Assembly: GCF_020497125.1 (NCBI RefSeq)
Contig: NC_059093.1
Span: forward strand, 22,379,301 to 22,443,300
Reading direction: 5' to 3'
Length of the DNA stretch: 64,000 nucleotides
DNA from: Mauremys mutica
Lineage: Eukaryota > Chordata > Testudines > Geoemydidae
Shown: one piece after another, positions 58,764 through 64,000 of the stretch
Layout: each line of letters starts with the position of its first letter
Numbering within the stretch: the first letter of the stretch is position 1
Program-made: the position numbers and the translations under genes
The notes under the pieces: generated by a model
The model's input: only the letters and a program-made list of their open reading frames with translations
What the model was told of the DNA's origin: nothing
Database searches by the model: none

Positions 58764-59459
58764 TGTAGCAGGGTGGACCCCTGCTCCGGCCCTGAAGGGG
58801 TTAAAACCAGCCCTGGGAAGGGCCAAGGCTCGAGAAAACAGCCTTTAGGCTGGGCTGATTGGGGAAGTGGCTGCAGCTGGGGCCACGCCCCAAACTCAGC
58901 CCAGGGCCTTATAAGAAGGCCAGGGAAGCCAGAAGCCAAGATAGTCTCTCTCTGAAGGCAGAGAGAGAAGGGCCTGGTTGCAGGGAGCTAGCGACTGGAT
59001 ACTTGAGTGAAGCAGGGCTGGGGAAAGGCTGAGGAGCTGGGGAGCTCCAGCCTGGAAAGCCCCAGGCTGTGGCCTAGCGAAGGGCTAACAGGTACTGGGA
59101 GTTGCAGAGGGCAGCCCAGGGGTAGGCCGAGGCAGCAGGTCCAAACCCTCCTTGCCAGTGATGAGTGGCTGATACTGCAGCCTGCCCCAGGGCGTCGGGG
59201 CTAGACAATGACTGGCAGTAGCCATACACTGAGGCAAGGTGGGGATAGAGGGTGGGGGTTCCCTGAGGAGGGGAGACCCAGAGAGAAAGGGGTTACTGCC
59301 AGGGGGCAGCACCCCATGTAAAAGGGCACTGGGTCCAGGGAGGGACACGGGCGGCCAGAGGACAGGCAGATCACCAGCCTGCAGAGGGTGCTCCGAACAG
59401 AGCTAATTCCTGGAGTTACCAGCAGGAGGCACCGCAGGGGTGAGTCTGGCCTGTCTACA
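58764..59459 (+). repeat. Solo LTR with target duplication
   Basis: Starts TGTAGCAGGG and ends CTGTCTACA. GTAT flanks both sides (58760-58763 and 59460-59463). A CCAAT-type inverse (CTGATTGGGG, 58855) and TATA-like TTATAAGAAGG (58909) lie in the first 160 bases. It belongs to the same family as the solo LTR at 33763-34441. No internal region remains, so LTR-LTR recombination is likely. Confidence 0.85.
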
Positions 59460-59463
59460 GTAT

Positions 59464-60155
59464 GAAATAAGACTTACGTGTCTCTCACATCAGTAGTGCC
59501 TCCCCTTTCTGAATCCTTTCTAGAAGAACTGACAGAATAGGCACTCTGCTACCTTTCCCCCGCAGTATCTTCCTGATAATCAGGGATTATAATGTACTTA
59601 TTTGCCCTGCAACAGTGAGCCATCACTCAGAGTTTAGGGCCTGATTTTCCATTGGTGTATGCCTTGTGTAGTTATTTACACCAGTGAAAAGCAGGTGGAA
59701 ACCTCAACCACTCAGATCTGGTGGCATCTTAACCCCCCTTGCACGGGTATAAATGACTGCACAAGGCAGAGAGCAATGGCAAATCAGGCACTTAGTTAGT
59801 AGTCAGTGTTCACAGGAAGCTGACTGAGGCATCACTAGGTCATGTAGTGAAGAATCACCAGCACAGACAGGGTTCTCCTAGCTCCCCTACCTTCGTTCTA
59901 AGCAACACAGACAACATTTTCCTGTGGTGGTTTATACCATTTACACCTAAATCCACATTTACGCAGCTAAACAGAAGTGGCTTCTTCAACTCTGAAAAAC
60001 AGACCACTTATTTTGGTGCCTGACTGAAGAGCCTTGTGTTTGAAAATGTTACAGAGGGCTGCAGTTTCGTTGCAGTGTGTCGGAACCTGCAGTGGTGCCC
60101 TGTTCTCACCATCATCAAGGCTAGAATTCAAATTCAGGAACCTAGTGGCAGAGAC
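59464..60155. other. Unannotated stretch
   Basis: A palindromic old repeat (GGGCCTGATTTTCCATTGGT, 59637) may be present at 59636-59735. Otherwise nothing is recognised. Confidence 0.4.
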
Positions 60156-61045
60156 TCATAGAATCTCAGGGTTGGAAGGGACCTCAGGAGGTCATCTAGT
60201 CCAACCCCCTGCTCAAAGCAGGACCAAACCCAACTAAATTATCCCAGCCAGGGCTTTGTCAAGCCTGACCTTAAAGACCTCTAAGGAAGGAGATTCCACC
60301 ACCTCCCTAGGTAACCCATTCCAGTTCCTCACCACCCTACTAGTGAAAAAGTTTTTCCTAATGTCCAACCTAAACCTCCCCCTCTGCAACTTGAGACCAT
60401 TACTCCTTGTTCTGTCATCTTCTACCACTGAGAACAGTCTAGATCCATCCTCCTTGGAACCCCCTTTCAGGTAGTTGAAAGCAGCTATCAAATCCCCCCT
60501 CATCCTTCTCTTCTGCAGGCTAAACAATCCTAGTTCCCTCAGCCTCTCCTCATAAGTCATGTGCTCCAGCCCCCTAATCATTTTTGTTGCCCTCCGCTGG
60601 ACTCTCTCCAATTTATCCACATCCTTCTTGTAGTGTGGGGCCCAAAACTGGACCCAGTACTCCAAATGAGGCCTCACCAGTGCTGAGGAGAGGGGAATGA
60701 TCACATCCCTCGATCATCTGGAAATGCCCCTACTTATACAACTCAAAATGCCATTAGCCTTCTTGGCAACAAGGGCACACTGATGACTCATATTCAGCTT
60801 TTTGTCCACCGTAACCCCTAGGTCCTTTTCTGCAGAACTGCTGCCCAGCCATTCGGTCCCTAGTCTGTAGCAGTGCATGGGATTCTGCCGTCCTAAGTGC
60901 AGGACTCTGCACTTGTCCTTGTTGAACCTCATCATATTTCTTTTGGCCCAATCCTCTAATTTGTCTAGGTCCCTCTGTATCCTATCCCTACCCTCCAGCG
61001 TATCAACCACTCCTCCCAGTTTAGTGTCATCTGCAAACTTGACTC
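60156..61045 (-). mobile_element. CR1 LINE, 3' part
   Basis: Begins TCATAGAATCTCAGGGTTGG, the CR1 3' end in reverse. On the minus strand it encodes the RT C-terminal half ([20 protein letters not shown], then [20 protein letters not shown]) in two parts, broken near 60710. It belongs to the lineage of the nested copy at 31775-32337. Confidence 0.9.
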
Positions 61046-61073
61046 CAACACGTCAAAAAGATCTCACCAAAAC

Positions 61074-62003
61074 TAAGTGATTGGTCAACAAAATGGCAAA
61101 TGAAATTTAATGTGGATAAATGTAAAGTAATGCACATTGGAAAAAATAACCCCAACTATACATACAATATGATGGGGGCTAATTTAGCTGCAACGAGTCA
61201 GGAAAAAGATCTTGGAGTCATCATGGATAGTTCTCTGAAGATGTCCACGCAGTGTGCAGAGGCGGTCAAAAAAGCAAACAGGATGTTAGAAATCATTAAA
61301 AAGGGGATAGAGAGTAAGATGGAGAATATATTATTGCCCTTATATAAATCCATGGTATGCCCACATCTCGAATACTGTGTACAGATGTGGTCTCCTCACC
61401 TCAAAAAAGATATTCTAGCACTAGAAAAGGTTCAGAAAAGGGCAACTAAAATGATTAGGGGTTTGGAGAGGGTCCCATATGAGGAAAGATTAAAGAGGCT
61501 AGGACTCTTCAGCTTGGAAAGGAGAAGACTAAGGGGGGACATGATAGAGGTCTATAAAATCATGAGTGATGTTGAGAAAGTGGATAAGGAAAAGTTATTT
61601 ACTTATTCCCATAATGCAAGAACTAGGGGTCACCAAATGAAATTAATAGGCAGCAGGTTTAAAACAAATAAAAGGAAGTTCTTCTTCACGCAGCGCACAG
61701 TCAACTTGTGGAACTCCTTACCTGAGGAGGTTGTGAAGGCTAGGACTATAACAATGTTTAAAAGGGAACTGGATAAATTCATGGTGGCTAAGTCCATAAA
61801 TGGCTATTAGCCAGGATGGGTAAGGAATGGTGTCCCTAGCCTCTGTTTGTCAGAGGATGGAGATGGATGGCAGGAGAGAGATCACTTGATCATTGCCTGT
61901 TAGATCCACTTCCTCTGGGGCATCTGGCATTGGCCACTGTCGGTAGACAGATACTGGCCTAGATGGACCTTTGGTCTGACCCGGTATGGCCGTTCTTATG
62001 TTC
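61074..62003 (+). mobile_element. CR1 LINE, 3' part with intact C-terminal frame
   Basis: A 5'-truncated CR1 of the lineage ending TTCTTATGTTC. A frame of 236 codons (61100-61810) covers the RT C-terminus without a stop ([46 protein letters not shown]). The catalytic RT and endonuclease are missing, so it is not functional. The lack of stops suggests a young insertion. Confidence 0.9.
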
Positions 62004-62574
62004 ACTGTTCACTACACAACTCTCATTTGCTGCTATGAGACACTTCAGAACCCGCAAGGCCTGACCTAAAGCCCACTGAAATCTTCTGTGGATGAGGGCC
62101 ATAGCGAAGGTACACGAGTACTTATAGCACTGGGACGACCCCCAGTCTGAGCCAAAGGAGTCAAATTACAAATCCCATACTGATTAGTTTGGAATGATTT
62201 GTCATATTCATTACGTTCTAATTGTTCTGCAATCAGCTGAAAATGCTGACTAATGGTGGTTACTACACATCAGCCCTAATACACCTACTACATTATTCAC
62301 CGTATCACCTCAGTTTCCCCCATTTCTCACGTAACTCCTAACCGAAGTTCATGCATATGGTATCAACTAACAGAGCCCATCAGCAGAGATTCCTCTTCTC
62401 TGGCAGGGTAGCGCAATTAAAACACCCACGATAGTAAGTGTACAGGAGTAAAGACATAAGGGTAAGTTTTAATATTCAGTTGAGTCTCCAGTGCTCTAGT
62501 AACTGCACTATTTCAGGTTAGCTTTACCACTCAGGCTGCCATTCTGTCATATCTCCAAAGCTAAGCAGGCCGGA
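62004..62574. other. Unannotated stretch
   Basis: Nothing recognised. Confidence 0.4.
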
Positions 62575-62860
62575 GCCAGGGCTGCACCCTGGGGCGGGTC
62601 TGGTCACTGCACCCCCCCACCTGCTGCACCCTGGGGGGTCTGGCCACTGCAGCCCCCCCACTGCACCCTGCCAGGGGGGTGTCTGGTCACTGCACCCTCC
62701 TCACTGCTGCACCCTGGGGGGAGGGTCTGGTCACTGCAGCCCCCACGCTGCACCCAGCTGGGCGGGTCTGGTCACTGCAGCCCCCCTCCCTGCTGCACCC
62801 TGAGGGTATCTGGTCACTGCAGCCCCCCCCGCTGCACCCTACTGGGGGGGCCTGGTCTCT
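62575..62860 (+). repeat. Tandem repeat upstream of the right promoter
   Basis: About six degenerate copies of a 40-50 base unit around GGTCTGGTCACTGCAGCCCC and CTGCTGCACCCTG. Confidence 0.8.
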
Positions 62861-62920
62861 GCAAGCAGCCCCCACCCTCGCACTCAAACACGGGGGTGGG
62901 GGCTTTCTTCTTGCGCTCCG

Positions 62921-63055
62921 ATTGGTCAGGGCTCTGTCTCCTCTTCCTATTGGCTGTGTCGGGAGGGGTGGAGCTTCTTGGGGGTGTCACGTGGCCGTGA
63001 GGCGCCTGGGGGGCGGCTGCTGAGCAGCACGTGGCGCAGCCTGGAGTGCGAGCGG
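62921..63055 (+). promoter_or_regulatory. CCAAT-box promoter and first exon, right arm
   Basis: ATTGG boxes at 62921-62925 and 62949-62953 are followed by a decayed GC box (GGGGTGGAGC) and a CCACGTG-type E-box region (TCACGTGGCC, 62987). The first exon ends GTGCGAGCGG with donor GTAAAG (GT 63056-63057). Compared with the left arm the GC box has lost its CpG. Confidence 0.5.
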
Positions 63056-63224
63056 GTAAAGGGGGGGCGAGATCCCTAAATACGCCCCACCCCCTCCCCA
63101 AATACTCCCGGTCCCCCTCTTCTAGCCCCCGCCTCCAAATCCCCCCGTCCCCCCAACACCTCCCACCCCCCTCCTCTAGCCCCCACTGCCCTTCCTCTAG
63201 CCCCCAGTCCTGCGTCTGCCCCCC

Positions 63225-63595
63225 AACACCTCCCCTGACCCCCCAGCACTCCCTCCAGACCCTCCCCAATACCATGAACCCGCCACTTCCTCCATTTGTA
63301 GAGCCCTCCCCAACACCTCCCCTGACCCCCCAGCACTCCCTCCAGACCCTCCCCAGTACCATGAACCCGCCACTTCCTCCGTTTGTAGAGCCCTCCCCAA
63401 CACCTCCCCTGACCCCCCAGCACTCCCTCCAGACCCTCCCCAGTACCATGAACCCGCCACTTCTTCCATTTGTAGAGCCCTACCCAACACCTCCCCTGAC
63501 CCCCCAGCCCTCCCTCCAGACCCTCCCCAGTACCATGAACCCGCCACTTCCTCCATTTGTAGAGCCCTCCCCAACACCTCCCCTGATCTCTAACA
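63225..63595 (+). repeat. Minisatellite, 87-base unit
   Basis: Exact spacing of 87 bases between copies starting at 63225, 63312, 63399, 63486 and 63573 (partial). The core is AACACCTCCCCTGACCCCCC and GAACCCGCCACTTCCTCC. A unit of 29 codons keeps a proline-rich frame of 231 codons open at 63031-63726; it has no domain and is rejected as a gene. Confidence 0.92.
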
Positions 63596-63608
63596 TCCTG
63601 TCCTGTAA

Positions 63609-63740
63609 CCCAGTGGTTTTCAACCTTTTTCATTTGCGGCCCCCCCAAGCATTTCAAATGGAGGTGCAGACCGCGGTGGACATCTCAGACATGCTCTGCA
63701 GACCCCCAGGGAGCCACGTACCATAGGGTGAAAACCACTG
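63609..63740. repeat. hAT-like MITE within the right arm
   Basis: CAGTGGTTTTCAACC and GGTGAAAACCACTG are inverted ends. It is the counterpart of 44642-44771. Confidence 0.65.
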
Positions 63741-63786
63741 ACCTAGACCCCCCCCAAACATCTACCCCAGCTCCTCTGTCCTGTAG

Positions 63787-63993
63787 ACCCCCTGCCCACC
63801 CCCTCGTTCCTCATCTAGCCTTCGGAGATGAAAGGGGTCTCGTGACTCTGGGGCCTCTGCCATCACCTCTGGTGGTTTGAGGACAGGCTGGCCCATGGCA
63901 GGGAGCTCCCAGTACAGTTTAACCAGCTGAGACTGAGGTGGAAAGAGGGGGGTGGGGAGTGGACCCTGTTAGTAAGCGGGGGAGCCATGGTGG
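63787..63993 (+). other. Candidate second exon with start codon, right arm
   Basis: CTCCTCTGTCCTGTAG (AG 63785-63786) precedes a 207-base segment that ends GGAGCCATGGTGG before GTGAGT (GT 63994-63995). ATG is at 63987-63989. The splice sites and ATG are conserved with the left arm. Coding sequence would continue outside the window. Confidence 0.45.
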
Positions 63994-64000
63994 GTGAGTG

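Larger units (their letters stand above)
62575..64000 (+). repeat. Right arm of the large inverted duplication
   Basis: Inverted copy of 44378-46600. It carries in order the upstream tandem repeat (62575-62860), CCAAT-box promoter, first exon, minisatellite, hAT-like MITE and second candidate exon. It continues past the window end, so its full extent is unknown. Confidence 0.85.

Noticed and set aside
63031..63726. 231-codon frame with 29-residue repeats
   Set aside because: It follows the 87-base minisatellite and runs into a MITE; no sign of a real protein.
1..64000. CRISPR arrays, bacterial operons, phage genes
   Set aside because: None seen. Tandem repeats are eukaryotic minisatellites without spacers or cas genes.

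Overview
The window is nuclear DNA of a vertebrate, most likely a turtle. It is dense in 5'-truncated CR1 LINEs, MIR-like and tRNA-derived SINEs, hAT and Harbinger-type non-autonomous DNA transposons, a Penelope-like element, a DIRS tyrosine-recombinase element, an R2/R4-type LINE and an LTR element whose integrase precedes reverse transcriptase. That mixture is known from turtles and is not bacterial, mammalian or avian. The assignment is inference from repeat content; no taxon-diagnostic gene was tested.

Host genes are sparse. The only clean coding exon is a V-type immunoglobulin exon on the minus strand at 40293-40631. It reads as the first Ig domain of nectin-3 (NECTIN3), with good splice sites and symmetrical phase 1. 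Its neighbouring exons were not found, so much of the window may be NECTIN3 intron or flank. A decayed KRAB zinc-finger gene lies on the minus strand at about 54.2-55.1 kb; it has an in-frame stop, and an hAT element inserted in its finger exon has an exact 8-bp target duplication.

Layout: 1-2190 R2/R4-type LINE; 2196-2936 CR1; 3-8.4 kb intergenic with a solo-LTR candidate; 8.4-10.2 kb Penelope palindrome and a GC-rich satellite block; 10.2-16.3 kb Gmr1-like Ty3/gypsy element with both LTRs; 18.07-23.84 kb near full-length but broken DIRS element; 29.9-32.8 kb CR1 with a MITE and an opposite-strand CR1 nested inside; 33.8-34.4 kb and 58.8-59.5 kb solo LTRs of one family in opposite orientation; 37.1-37.8 kb Penelope 3' end; 40.3 kb NECTIN3 exon; 41.6-42.3 kb internally deleted DIRS on the minus strand; 60.2-62.0 kb two CR1 copies in inverted orientation.

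The most unusual architecture is a large inverted duplication. The left arm is about 44.38-46.60 kb and the right arm about 62.58-64.00 kb, running to the window end. Each arm carries a CCAAT/GC-box promoter, a first exon with a good donor, a proline-codon-rich minisatellite intron, and a second exon ending in a Kozak-context ATG just before a GTGAGT donor. The copies point away from each other and flank the zinc-finger relic. This may be the 5' end of a duplicated gene whose body lies outside the readable part.
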